The position numbers and the translations under genes are program-made. The notes beneath the pieces were generated by a model. The model did not search any database and was not told the origin of the DNA. It saw nothing but the letters and a program-made list of their open reading frames with translations. This document shows positions 7,406-16,178 of a DNA stretch of 34,272 bases, piece by piece. The stretch is from Flavobacteriaceae bacterium. Lineage in GTDB: Bacteria; Bacteroidota; Bacteroidia; Flavobacteriales; Flavobacteriaceae. The stretch covers positions 1 through 34,272 of the forward strand of contig CANKZI010000027.1 in the NCBI GenBank assembly GCA_947488595.1, read 5' to 3'. Positions within the stretch are counted from its first letter, which is position 1; the number at the start of each line of letters is the position of its first letter.

Positions 7406-8251
7406 TTAATAATCTCCTAATGTTACTAGGTTCTGCGACAACGCGTTTTCTAACTGTGCATCGTTAGGTGCTTTTCCGTGCCAAGCATGGGTGTGCATCA
7501 TAAAATCGACACCGTTGCCCATCTCGGTATGCAACAAAACGCAAACTGGTTTTCCTTTTCCTGTTTTTGATTTTGCTTCAGTCATTCCGGCAATAATGGC
7601 TTCAATATTGTTACCTTCTTTAATTTCCAAAACTTCCCAATCAAAGGCTTCAAATTTAGCGCGAATGCTTCCCATAGGTAAAACTTCGTCTGTAGCGCCA
7701 TCAATTTGTTTCCCGTTAAGGTCAATAGTAGCAATTAGATTATCGACTTTTTTAGCAGCTGCATACATGATCGCTTCCCAATTTTGACCTTCTTGCAACT
7801 CGCCATCACCCATAAGTGTATAAATCAAATGGTCGCAATGGTTCAGTTTTTTTGCTTGTGCTGCTCCGATAGCAACCGACAAACCTTGTCCTAGTGAACC
7901 CGAGGCAATTCTGATTCCAGGCAAACCCTCATGTGTAGTTGGATGTCCTTGAAGTCGTGAATTGAGCAATCGAAATGTTGCTAATTCGCTCACTGGAAAG
8001 TAGCCGCTACGGGCTAAAACGCTGTAAAAAACAGGAGAAATATGCCCGTTAGAAAGGAAAAATAAATCTTCGCCAATACCGTCCATGTCAAAATCAGGTT
8101 TTCTGTTCATCAGGTTTTGGTAGAGTGCGACAAAAAATTCGGTACAACCCAAAGAACCTCCGGGATGACCTGAATTTACAGCATGCACCATTCGTAGTAT
8201 GTCTCTGCGCACTTGTGTTGAAAAATCTTGTAGTTGTTGCGTGTTTTGCAT
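7406..8251 (-). CDS. tkt: Transketolase, N-terminal subunit (diphosphate-binding domain)
   Basis: This 281-residue protein is the first half of a split transketolase. HPGG (29-32) and SGSLGQGLS (117-125) match the transketolase diphosphate domain. GDGELQEGQNWEA (148-160) with N179 in DLNGKQ forms the thiamine diphosphate/Mg motif (GDG, about 30 residues, N). It is the promoter-proximal gene of the pair, and a good promoter stands 27 nt before the ATG. Length is normal for the split form. Together with the next gene it serves the non-oxidative pentose phosphate pathway. Confidence 0.93.
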   Translation of the reverse strand: MQNTQQLQDFSTQVRRDILRMVHAVNSGHPGGSLGCTEFFVALYQNLMNRKPDFDMDGIGEDLFFLSNGHISPVFYSVLARSGYFPVSELATFRLLNSRLQGHPTTHEGLPGIRIASGSLGQGLSVAIGAAQAKKLNHCDHLIYTLMGDGELQEGQNWEAIMYAAAKKVDNLIATIDLNGKQIDGATDEVLPMGSIRAKFEAFDWEVLEIKEGNNIEAIIAGMTEAKSKTGKGKPVCVLLHTEMGNGVDFMMHTHAWHGKAPNDAQLENALSQNLVTLGDY

Positions 8252-8277
8252 TTTGTGTTAGTTAAAAAATATATTTT

Positions 8278-8308
8278 CAAAAGTAAATTTATTTTTTTCC
8301 TACTACAA
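8278..8308 (-). promoter_or_regulatory. Promoter of the split transketolase operon
   Basis: On the minus strand TTG (8308-8306), 20 nt, then TACTTTTG (8285-8278): a full Bacteroidota-type match, placed so that a short leader precedes the ATG at 8251. Confidence 0.75.
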
Positions 8309-8361
8309 GTGATTTTTTTATAAGTTGTGAAATGTTTTGAACAAAATAATTAGTTTATTTT

Positions 8362-8775
8362 TTACAAAGCATATTTTAAAATACAGTATAATGCTCTAAA
8401 ACCATCTTTCCAATTGACTTTTTTTCCTTCAAGATAAGTTCTTCCGTAATAAGAAATTCCTACTTCATAAATTCGGATCGAGGGAATTCTTGATATTTTT
8501 GCTGTAATTTCTGGTTCAAAGCCAAATCTTTTTTCCTTTAATTTTATGTCTTTTATTACATCGGATTTGAATAGTTTATAACAAGTTTCCATGTCGGTTA
8601 GATTCAAATTCGTACACAAATTCGATAAAAAGGTTAAAAATTTATTGCCTATTGTATGCCAGAAAAACAATATTCGTTGTGGGTTTCCACCCATAAAACG
8701 AGATCCATAAACTACATCTGCAAAACCATTAATAATTGGTTGTAACAACAAATTGTATTCTTGTGGGTCGTATTC
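8362..8775 (-). pseudogene. Truncated family 2 glycosyltransferase (DPM1-like), C-terminal half only
   Basis: The readable part, [18 protein letters not shown] then [29 protein letters not shown] and [12 protein letters not shown], is the second half of a dolichol/undecaprenyl-phosphate sugar transferase (GT2). Upstream, where the family has the nucleotide-sugar domain with its DDGS and DAD(L) motifs, the frame meets a TAA at 8778-8776 and no such motifs appear in any minus frame as far as 9106. A one-base shift just there would read ...GIDL before EYDP, so decay includes a frameshift plus loss of about 100 residues. There is no ATG in the remaining frame, and a TTG at 8751 is the only available start. 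I judge it a relic. Expression of a short product cannot be excluded. Confidence 0.8.
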
Positions 8776-8778
8776 TTA

Positions 8779-9106
8779 AGTCGATGCCATTTCAGAGGAG
8801 ATTGCTGCATATTGGGCAGCATCAATATTCATAACATCAAGAAATAAATTATGAAGGTAGATCATCATTATAATAATAATAATCCCTTTTTCAATTTTTG
8901 ATAAATTTGTAAAAAATGAAATCATCAATTTCTTTTTTTTACAAAGAAACGAATAACAGTAATAGCTGAATTTTATGTTTTTGTGAAGAAAGAGTTAATT
9001 TATCTGATGATTTTAAGTTAAATCATTCTGTTTTTTAAAATTGGGTCATGCTTTCGCATAAAAACATTGATTATTCTTACAAAAACAATCAAAAAAACTA
9101 TCCGTT
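8779..9106. other. Non-coding stretch downstream of the symporter gene
   Basis: No gene is supported. On the minus strand there is a 30-codon frame (8868-8776, beginning MMIYLHNLF) that runs into the stop before the glycosyltransferase relic. A small GAAA-loop hairpin ATGC/GCAT lies at 9048-9059. A weak TTGATT/AATCAA stem (9067-9072 with 9087-9092) is followed by a T-rich tract on the minus strand and may help end the symporter transcript. Confidence 0.45.
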
Positions 9107-10831
9107 TTATTCTTCAACAACAATTTCTTTTTTCAAAAGCGATTGAAGGATTAATGAAATGAATACGGTTAGCATTGCGCCAATAAAATTGAGCCACAAA
9201 TAACCTAATGTTTCTTTACCTGCAGGGTAAATGTGAATTGTGTAATAATAAATAACAAATATCGTGGATTGGCTAATGGATGCGGCCCAAAAAATGGCTT
9301 TGGCTTTGACATATTTCAAATAAAAGCCTACTAAAAAAATGCCCAAAACAGTTCCATAAAAAATGGAACCAACTATATTAACGAGCTGAATCAAATTTTC
9401 AAACAACGTGCCTACACATGCAAATAGAATCGCGATTATTCCCCATATTAATGTAAAAAACCGACTGGCATGTACAAAATGTTTTTCAGATTTTTCTGAT
9501 TTTAAGTTGCGTTTATATATATCAATTACCGTAGTTGATGCCAAAGCACTAAGCCCGGAAGCCGTAGATGACATAGCAGCACACAAAATTACAGCAAGCA
9601 ACAAACCGACCAAGCCCTTTGGTAAATAGTTGATTATAAAGTGAATAAAAATATAATCGGCATCATTGGTTTTATTTTTTTTATCAGCTTTACTGATAAG
9701 GTCTTTGGCTTGATCGCGAATGTTTTTTTCTTTTTCGCCCAAAACAACAATACGTCTTTTGAGTACATTGTTTTCGTTGCCCACATTCAGTTGATCAGCA
9801 TAATCGAGTGTTATTTGCTTTTTTTCGGATGAAACTTCGACCAATCGGGCTTCTAAATTGCTGTATTCTTTTTTATAATTAGAGTTTTCGATGATGTTTT
9901 TACTGCTCGGATTGAAATTGATTGGCAAGGTTTGAAACTGAAAGAACACATAGACCATAACACCAGTCAGAAGAATGAAGAACTGCATGGGCACTTTCAG
10001 CAAGCCATTGAATAGCAAACCCATTTGGCTTTCACGAATGGATTTACCCGACAAATAACGACCTACCTGCGATTGATCTGTTCCAAAATACGACAGCATC
10101 AAAAACAAACCTCCGGTGATACCGCTCCAAAAAGTATAGCGGTTTTTTGGGTCAATAGAAAAATCAATAATATTCATTTTATCGTTGGCACCGGCAATTT
10201 GTAAAGCATTGCTAAACGAAATGTTTTCGGGTAAGCCTTGGATGATCAAAAAGAATGCGATAAACATTCCCGACATGATAATAAACATTTGTTGTTTGTG
10301 TGTGACATTAACCGCTTTTGTACCACCAGTAAACGTATAAATAATCACCAAAGTTCCAATTATAATATTCATTTGGGTTAGGTTCCACCCCAAAATAGAC
10401 GACAAAATAATCGATGGGGCGTAAATCGTTAAACCAGTCCCTAAACCGCGTTGTATCAAGAAAAGCACGGCTGCTAAAGAGCGTGTTTTTTGATCAAATC
10501 TTTTTTCTAAATATTCGTAAGCGGTAAAAACCTTTAGTTTATGGTAAATAGGAATAAAGGTGTAGCAAATGATCACCATGGCAATAGGCAAACCAAAGTA
10601 AAACTGAACAAACCCCATTCCGTCATTAAAAGCTTGCCCCGGTGTTGATAAAAAAGTGATGGCGCTGGCTTGTGTCGCCATAACCGAAATTCCCACGGTG
10701 TACCATGGTGTTTCGTTGTTGCCCAAAATATAATCGTTTACATTTTTACTTTTGCCTTTGGTTTTCCATACACCGTAAAAAACGATAAAAAGTAGGGTAA
10801 TAACAAGTACAATCCAATCAATTTGTTGCAT
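9107..10831 (-). CDS. Sodium:solute symporter (SSS family) with coiled-coil insertion
   Basis: 574 residues with the multi-helix pattern of SSS transporters in the inner membrane, which move a small solute with Na+. Visible landmarks are the N-terminal ILGNNETPWYTVGISVMATQ region (about 36-55), the GTDQSQVGRYLSGKS loop (250-264) and AMSSTASGLSALASTTVIDIY, the usual Na+-binding helix. An unusual hydrophilic, heptad-rich segment (about 306-393, NLEARLVEVSSEKKQ to KKNKTNDADY) splits two helices. The substrate cannot be named. It is the last gene of an operon: the 35-residue membrane peptide ends 3 nt before it and the PIG-L deacetylase lies ahead of that, suggesting a sugar or amino-sugar product. 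Length is longer than typical SSS members because of the insertion. Confidence 0.9.
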   Translation of the reverse strand: MQQIDWIVLVITLLFIVFYGVWKTKGKSKNVNDYILGNNETPWYTVGISVMATQASAITFLSTPGQAFNDGMGFVQFYFGLPIAMVIICYTFIPIYHKLKVFTAYEYLEKRFDQKTRSLAAVLFLIQRGLGTGLTIYAPSIILSSILGWNLTQMNIIIGTLVIIYTFTGGTKAVNVTHKQQMFIIMSGMFIAFFLIIQGLPENISFSNALQIAGANDKMNIIDFSIDPKNRYTFWSGITGGLFLMLSYFGTDQSQVGRYLSGKSIRESQMGLLFNGLLKVPMQFFILLTGVMVYVFFQFQTLPINFNPSSKNIIENSNYKKEYSNLEARLVEVSSEKKQITLDYADQLNVGNENNVLKRRIVVLGEKEKNIRDQAKDLISKADKKNKTNDADYIFIHFIINYLPKGLVGLLLAVILCAAMSSTASGLSALASTTVIDIYKRNLKSEKSEKHFVHASRFFTLIWGIIAILFACVGTLFENLIQLVNIVGSIFYGTVLGIFLVGFYLKYVKAKAIFWAASISQSTIFVIYYYTIHIYPAGKETLGYLWLNFIGAMLTVFISLILQSLLKKEIVVEE

Positions 10832-10834
10832 GGG

Positions 10835-10942
10835 TTATATGAAAAATTGCATTAATAAGTAAAAAATAAATATATAAATTGCGTTGGCTACTAAAACCCA
10901 AGTATAGCTTTTTTTCCAAGAATTTACTTTTTTTTCGGGCAT
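10835..10942 (-). CDS. 35-residue single-pass membrane peptide, possible symporter partner
   Basis: A short frame, ATG at 10942 to TAA at 10835-10837, beginning MPEKKVNSWKKSYTW and continuing as a hydrophobic helix (VLVANAIYIFIFYLLMQFF). It is packed exactly between two certain genes: 3 nt after the deacetylase stop and 3 nt before the symporter ATG. That packing and the Lys-rich head plus single transmembrane helix argue that it is real. Small membrane partners encoded just before SSS symporters are known in other bacteria (for example the DUF4212 small subunits), but those are larger and I see no motif in common. Function is inferred from position only. Confidence 0.7.
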   Translation of the reverse strand: MPEKKVNSWKKSYTWVLVANAIYIFIFYLLMQFFI

Positions 10943-10945
10943 AAT

Positions 10946-13444
10946 TTAGTTTTTGATGGAGATTAAATTCGCCATAAGTCGGTAAGCACCTGCAACACCT
11001 TCGGGCAGTTCTCTAAAGAAACTTAATCCCGTATAAATGTAATGTCCTTTTCCGTAATTTGCAATTAATAAAGCACCATTTTTTGGAGTTTCACCTTTGT
11101 CGTTGGCTGAAATTATTGGCATAAAAGCTTTGTCCCATTCGTTCGGATAATACAGGCCTTGTTCTTGTTTCCATCCTTCAAAGTCTTTGTTTGTTATTGT
11201 ATTTGGATAATGAAGGACCGACGCGTTCGGATTCAAAAAACTAACTTTGCTGTCTTCTTGTGTTACGCGATCACGCGAAATTTTTAAAGGAAATGGCGAC
11301 ATATTTGGTGTCACTAAATCATCGGTAGTATTGTATTGTACAATCATTGTTTTACCTTCTTTAACAAAATCGAGCAAAATTTCTTGTTTTAATGCCAGTT
11401 CTTTAACCACATTATACGCCCGGATTCCAGTAATAACAACATCAAACGGCGCGAGAGTTTCTTTAGAAATGGTTTCGGGTTTCAAAACAATAACTTCATA
11501 ACCCATTTGTGCCAAGCTTTTATTAACTTCATCACCGGCACCCATAATGTATGCTATTTTTTGATTGCCCGTTTTGATATCGAGTTTAATGAATTTGGCT
11601 TCCGACGGTTTTAAAATCTGTTGCTTTGAAATGTGCTCATAATTAATGGCAATTTGTTCTTTATCAAATCGTTTGCCATCAATTGTTGCTATTGCTTTGG
11701 CTATGGCCTCATTGCTATTATTTGGTGGTGTTACATTAAAATAAAACGTTTGTTCTTTGCCTTTTTTATCTATTGCAAAGGCTATTGTATTTGGCGAAAC
11801 TTTCCAGTTTTCAGGCAATTCTAAAGTTACATTTCCAGTACTATTGTCTTTACCAGCTTTGACATTAACGCCAATAGATTGCGTTTTATTTTGATTAAAA
11901 ATGACGACTTTATTTTCGATGGCTGTTGTAACTTCTGGGATAATATCAAAAGGTTGATAGACTTCTCCTTTGACATCATCGTTGAATTTGTAAATGATAT
12001 TGCGTTCAAACGGAATAATTGTGCCATTAATTTCGATGTTAAATGTCACTTTTAGTTCCCTAATAACATCTGGAATTCCAATATTTTTTTGTTCATCAAC
12101 ACGGTACATTCCAATCGTTCCTTTGTCTTTAAGCCAGTAAGGTTGTGTATATTGTAAGTTTTCGGATAAATAAATTTCAGCATTTATCAGATGTGAAACA
12201 TTGTTATTTAAATTGATGGGTTTACAATCGCTTTTTGTTTCTGGAAATGTTTTCCAACCCAACAACTGCATCGGGATTGCGCATCGATTGATGGCTTCGA
12301 TTTTTAATTTAATGGTACTTCCTAAAGTGCTTTCTTGGTTTTCGGCAACTGCTTCCAAATACAATCCTGCACATGCTGCAATTATTTTTTTTATTTCTTC
12401 TGATTTTATAGGTTTCCAATGGTTTTCGTCGAGCGCTTGAATCATTGAATAGGCTTTGACCAAATCCGAAATCGAAGCCGATGGATTTTTGAAATCGAAA
12501 TTTTTTTCGACAGCAGTTAAAAGTTGTCCAATTGGGTTGCCATTTTTAACTCGGTTCCACGACGTGTCAATGCCTTCAAATAAATTGGCCTTATCGTTTG
12601 GCATTGTGCCTTTTAGCAATTCGATATATTCGGTTTCTTCGCCACGGGCTCCAGTAGTGCCAAAACCTTGTGATTGGTGTTTGCTCCGACTTAAAGCAGC
12701 GATTTCTTGGTTTGATTTTCCAATCGATTTATAATAAACGCCTGTTTGTAAGCCAATCAAATTGGATTTATCGGCTTGTTCAAACTTTTCCTTACTGCCA
12801 TAAAACCACCAAGAAGTATTAAAAAACAAACGTTGCGGTTGCCAAAGAGCTACTAATTTTAATTGTTCCGGAAACGCATTCGGGTCGTTGGTCAAATCAA
12901 AACTTTCAAAGCCCAGCATGGCCGATGCTGTATGATGCCCGTGTGTTGTTCCGGGCGAACGATGGTCAAATCGGTTGATAATAATATCTGGTTGGAATTT
13001 TCTGATTTGCCAAACCACATCGCTTAGCACTTGGTTTTTATCCCAAATGGTTAAGGTCTCATCTGGATTTTTGGAGTATCCAAAATCATTGGCACGCGAA
13101 AAAAACTGTTCGCCACCATCGATTTTTCGCGCTTCTAATAGTTCTTGAGTTCTTATAGCGCCTAATAATTCTCTTAATTCAGGGCCAATTAAATTTTGTC
13201 CACCGTCGCCACGCGTGAGCGATAAGTAAGCGGTTCTGTATTTTTTTTCGTTTGCGAAATACGAAATCATTCGCGTATTTTCGTCATCCGGATGCGCTGC
13301 CAGATACAACACGCTTCCCAAAAAATTTAATTTTTGTAGTTGTTCAAAAATATTTACTGCATTGGGTTTTTGCGGTTGTTGTGCATAATTATTTTGAAAA
13401 GTAAGCAGTAGTAAGGTGAGGAAGAATAAGGCCAGCTTTTGCAT
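10946..13444 (-). CDS. Exported PIG-L (LmbE-like) family deacetylase, large form
   Basis: The start at 13444 is chosen over an ATG at 13474 because it gives a good signal peptide (MQKLALFFLTLLLLTF, cut near YAQ) and because a -7 promoter box at 13472-13479 covers the earlier ATG; this makes 832 residues. AHPDDEN (about 50-56) and the later RFDHRS and THGHHTA (histidines) are the Zn-binding pattern of PIG-L/LmbE N-acetyl-sugar deacetylases. The rest is a long C-terminal region of beta-rich, NPCBM/alpha-galactosidase-like type and a final Rossmann-like part (VVITGIRAYN, MIVQYNTTDD). It is probably periplasmic. It heads an operon with the membrane peptide and the symporter, so deacetylation of an imported or cell-surface amino sugar is plausible. 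The exact substrate is unknown. Confidence 0.88.
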   Translation of the reverse strand: MQKLALFFLTLLLLTFQNNYAQQPQKPNAVNIFEQLQKLNFLGSVLYLAAHPDDENTRMISYFANEKKYRTAYLSLTRGDGGQNLIGPELRELLGAIRTQELLEARKIDGGEQFFSRANDFGYSKNPDETLTIWDKNQVLSDVVWQIRKFQPDIIINRFDHRSPGTTHGHHTASAMLGFESFDLTNDPNAFPEQLKLVALWQPQRLFFNTSWWFYGSKEKFEQADKSNLIGLQTGVYYKSIGKSNQEIAALSRSKHQSQGFGTTGARGEETEYIELLKGTMPNDKANLFEGIDTSWNRVKNGNPIGQLLTAVEKNFDFKNPSASISDLVKAYSMIQALDENHWKPIKSEEIKKIIAACAGLYLEAVAENQESTLGSTIKLKIEAINRCAIPMQLLGWKTFPETKSDCKPINLNNNVSHLINAEIYLSENLQYTQPYWLKDKGTIGMYRVDEQKNIGIPDVIRELKVTFNIEINGTIIPFERNIIYKFNDDVKGEVYQPFDIIPEVTTAIENKVVIFNQNKTQSIGVNVKAGKDNSTGNVTLELPENWKVSPNTIAFAIDKKGKEQTFYFNVTPPNNSNEAIAKAIATIDGKRFDKEQIAINYEHISKQQILKPSEAKFIKLDIKTGNQKIAYIMGAGDEVNKSLAQMGYEVIVLKPETISKETLAPFDVVITGIRAYNVVKELALKQEILLDFVKEGKTMIVQYNTTDDLVTPNMSPFPLKISRDRVTQEDSKVSFLNPNASVLHYPNTITNKDFEGWKQEQGLYYPNEWDKAFMPIISANDKGETPKNGALLIANYGKGHYIYTGLSFFRELPEGVAGAYRLMANLISIKN

Positions 13445-13471
13445 TAAATTTTTTTTGATTTGCAATAGCCT

Positions 13472-13479
13472 CAAATATA
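13472..13479 (-). promoter_or_regulatory. -7 element of the PIG-L / symporter operon
   Basis: TATATTTG on the minus strand, 28 nt before the preferred ATG at 13444. No clear -33 TTG is present at 19-21 nt, but the -7 box is perfect. It overlaps the alternative upstream ATG at 13474, which could then not be part of the transcript. Confidence 0.6.
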
Positions 13480-13524
13480 CTAATAATATAAAAAGTAAGA
13501 TTATTTTAATTTTTGTTTAACAGA

Positions 13525-13555
13525 TAAAAAAAAAGACCTCATATACATGAAGTCT
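13525..13555 (-). terminator. Intrinsic terminator of the 104-residue protein gene
   Basis: On the minus strand AGACTTCAT (13555-13547) pairs with ATGAGGTCT (13542-13534), one mismatch, 4-nt loop, followed by nine T residues. It insulates the next operon, whose promoter is about 50 nt further on. Confidence 0.75.
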
Positions 13556-13583
13556 ATTCAAACACAAAACAAAACAAAAATTC

Positions 13584-13898
13584 TTATAAAAGTAAAATGA
13601 GTAGTAAAATGATGATAATTATAGCGCCAACGGAAAGATATAGGCCATTACCACTTGATTTTAAAAAGGCTTTGGTTTCGCGAACTTCTTTCCTCAAGGC
13701 CTTTTTTTCGACACGGGTTAATTCGGATTTGTCCATTGCTTTTATTTCGTTTAAACGGTCTAGTTTGGCTTGCACTTCGGCTGGAATTTCTTTCGGAATT
13801 TCGATTAGCGGTTTTTCAGATAATGTGGCAAAAGAATTTGTCGGAACCAATAATACGCATATCAAAAGCAAAATTATATAGTGGGGTAGTTTTTTCAT
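13584..13898 (-). CDS. Small exported protein with C-terminal membrane helix, function unknown
   Basis: 104 residues: a signal peptide (1-24, ends SFA), a charged helical middle likely to form a coiled coil (38-80, EVQAKLDRLNEIKAMDKSEL and EKKALRKEVRETKAF), then a Gly-led run of Ile/Leu (about 88-104) that ends the protein, a tail anchor with almost nothing beyond it. Proteins of this layout are frequent in Flavobacteriaceae, often without a named function. It is a single gene closed by its own terminator. The coding case rests on clean signal peptide, codon use and terminator. Confidence 0.8.
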   Translation of the reverse strand: MKKLPHYIILLLICVLLVPTNSFATLSEKPLIEIPKEIPAEVQAKLDRLNEIKAMDKSELTRVEKKALRKEVRETKAFLKSSGNGLYLSVGAIIIIILLLILLL

Positions 13899-14172
13899 TT
13901 TAATTTATTTTGTTCGTTAAATTATACTGTAAAGTTGAAAAAAAATGAAAGTACTTTTGTTATATAATTTTGCAGAAAGATTGTATAATTATTACCAGAA
14001 AAAAAATGCTAGACCTATTTTTCAACAATCTCCAGCAGATAAAAAAAGCAAAAATATAACTATAAATAATATTGATATTCAAAATTTCTTCAAAAGCCAA
14101 GACTTACTTATCTAGCTGGTCTAAGATTACTAGTTATGTTATTCATTTAAAACAGATTGGGCTGCTTTTTGA

Positions 14173-16056
14173 CTATTTGTAAATTACTGTTCTAGGTTTT
14201 GCCAATTCAAAATCTTGGAACCCGAAGTCGGTGGTTTCAAATGAGTTGGTTTGAAAAACATTTTCGCCAATACCGGGAATCGAAGGAAAATAAGACATCG
14301 AAAGTTGGAAAGAGCTAAACACAAGGTAATCATTACTAATAATTACACCAATGCCGATTTTAGAATACATTTTGCTTTTGGTTAAGCCAATTTGTTCATT
14401 ACCAAGTACGGCTGCAGTATATTTGAAGTAGGGATTGAACCTGAAACCGATTAAATTCCATGGCGAATAAGTTTGCGTTTGAAAAGTCAAAAGGATTTTT
14501 TTTGTACCATATAGCGGACTATTAAAACCAAGAATTCCAGCATTATTTATAGCTTGATTGCCTGCGCCATAATTGCCTTGAAAGCTGCTGCTTTCGTTCA
14601 GTGTCAGATTATCACCATTAGAATTCAATCGGTTGGTGCCAATGATGACTTGTGATTTGATGAATTGCCTTATTTTCCATCGGCCCAATTCGATTAAATT
14701 GGTAAAATAATTGGCTTGAAATGAGAAGGCCGTCTGCTCTGCTTTTGAATCCCGAAAAAAAGTGCCATATTCAAAATTTGCGCTCAAATAACCCAATCTA
14801 AAATAGTTTCCAAACGATGCACGAGTACCAACATACAATCGACCGCGACCATTTTTTAACTGATAACCACCTGTGATTCCATAGATTTTCCCAATCGGTA
14901 CATCTTCAATAATTCCATAATTGAATAAGAATTTGTCTTCAACGAACTGCCTTGTCGAGATACCAATTCCAGTAAAATAAAAAGTTTCGCCAGCATAAAA
15001 GTTGATACTATCATATGCGATTGTTGGACTTTCTTTGAATTGCGTTTTGAGTATTCTTCCTGTGACCACAAGGTTGGTGGTACGTTCGGTTTCAGTATTT
15101 CCGTTAAAGATTCGAGTGGCAAATCCGCCCCAAAAATCTTGAGAATTGTATTTAAAATTTTGAGTGGCATAAGTTGAATTTGCATTTTGCAACGAATCTT
15201 TTCTAAACTGTTGGTCCACATAAATTCCACCAGCCCATTTTGCAAAAGGCGAATAAAACGCGCGTTCAATGTTAATGCTTTTGCCATAATAATCGTTCAA
15301 ATCGATTTGATAACTGAGCGTCGTTTTGATAAAAGTATTTAGAATATTGGGAACAATATATTTAGTGTAAAAGGCTTTTTTACCATCTTCAAGCCGGTTG
15401 GTCAATTTATTATCAAATTCGTGTCCAGAACCTAAAAAGTTGCGCTCTTCTAAATCGACCGTAGTTCTTGAACTTGATAATGACGCTTTTGGAATCAAAC
15501 TCCATGAATCCAAAACCCGTACGTAAACATCTACAGAATCAGAATTATTTGCAATTGGTTCAGCTGTGATTTTGACCCGATTAATATAACGTTGTGTTCT
15601 GATCAAACGTTCTGATTCTCGGACTAAAAGCGAATCCAATGGTTGATTTTTCTTTATCAATAACAAATTTTTAATGGCAATTTTGCTTGATTTCACATGA
15701 ATACGATTCCCAGTTCTTTCGCCCCAATTCCTTGGTTTTTTTGTAGTGTCAATTTCCGAATAGCCAAAAGGATCGAGGCTTACGATATCAATTTTTCGAA
15801 TAATTTTCCCTTCTACATTGACATATTTTTTTATTTTTTTTTGCAAAATGGGATTGGCTTTTTTTTGCTCTACTGGTTCAAAAATCATTTTGTGAAGCAA
15901 TTTTGTAAACTTACTTTTTTTGGAATATTTTTCGATTTTACGGTACATTTTTGCCGTATCTTGAGTTGGAGTAGGAGCGACCTGTGCCGAGCCCGACGTG
16001 TAAGTCATTCCAAAGAGGATCACGAAAAATATTTTTAAGTATAAAGTTGTTTTCAA
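14173..16056 (-). CDS. BamA/TamA-related outer-membrane beta-barrel protein
   Basis: 627 residues beginning at a TTG codon (16056). The next in-frame ATG (residue 17) would destroy the signal peptide, and a stop lies 9 codons upstream, so TTG is the best start. After the signal (cut near SAQ) comes a basic linker, one POTRA-like domain (about 83-185, with IRKIDIVSLDPFG, RLIRTQRYINRVKI and DSVDVYVRVLDSW), then DLEERNFLGSGHEF (201-214), the junction typical of Omp85-type proteins, and a long alternating-strand barrel to the end. The single POTRA and short length set it apart from BamA itself. A role in outer-membrane protein or lipid transport is inference. It is monocistronic, with a promoter element 31 nt upstream. 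Confidence 0.8.
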   Translation of the reverse strand: MKTTLYLKIFFVILFGMTYTSGSAQVAPTPTQDTAKMYRKIEKYSKKSKFTKLLHKMIFEPVEQKKANPILQKKIKKYVNVEGKIIRKIDIVSLDPFGYSEIDTTKKPRNWGERTGNRIHVKSSKIAIKNLLLIKKNQPLDSLLVRESERLIRTQRYINRVKITAEPIANNSDSVDVYVRVLDSWSLIPKASLSSSRTTVDLEERNFLGSGHEFDNKLTNRLEDGKKAFYTKYIVPNILNTFIKTTLSYQIDLNDYYGKSINIERAFYSPFAKWAGGIYVDQQFRKDSLQNANSTYATQNFKYNSQDFWGGFATRIFNGNTETERTTNLVVTGRILKTQFKESPTIAYDSINFYAGETFYFTGIGISTRQFVEDKFLFNYGIIEDVPIGKIYGITGGYQLKNGRGRLYVGTRASFGNYFRLGYLSANFEYGTFFRDSKAEQTAFSFQANYFTNLIELGRWKIRQFIKSQVIIGTNRLNSNGDNLTLNESSSFQGNYGAGNQAINNAGILGFNSPLYGTKKILLTFQTQTYSPWNLIGFRFNPYFKYTAAVLGNEQIGLTKSKMYSKIGIGVIISNDYLVFSSFQLSMSYFPSIPGIGENVFQTNSFETTDFGFQDFELAKPRTVIYK

Positions 16057-16086
16057 AAAAGAAAGTGCATTCAGAAGTTAATTTCT

Positions 16087-16113
16087 CAAAAATAGGTTTT
16101 TAAGTTTTAACAA
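16087..16113 (-). promoter_or_regulatory. Promoter element of the BamA/TamA-like gene
   Basis: TATTTTTG (16094-16087) on the minus strand, preceded 16 nt upstream by TTG (16113-16111). The spacing is a little short. It ends 31 nt before the TTG start codon and so supports that start. Confidence 0.5.
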
Positions 16114-16178
16114 TAGTGTAAATGTTTAAAATCCTATCTATTTTTAATCTATAATAGCAAACGCTTTAAAATTATAAA

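Noticed and set aside
6368..8251. Transketolase as a frameshifted gene
   Set aside because: The halves are complete domains with an 87-nt gap, own starts and stops, and split transketolases are normal in this phylum.
13945..14115. 56-codon plus-strand frame (MKVLLLYNFAERLYNYY...)
   Set aside because: It has a plausible composition and an A-rich leader, but no TAnnTTTG box and no recognisable family. Possibly an ORFan, but support is too thin to list as a gene.
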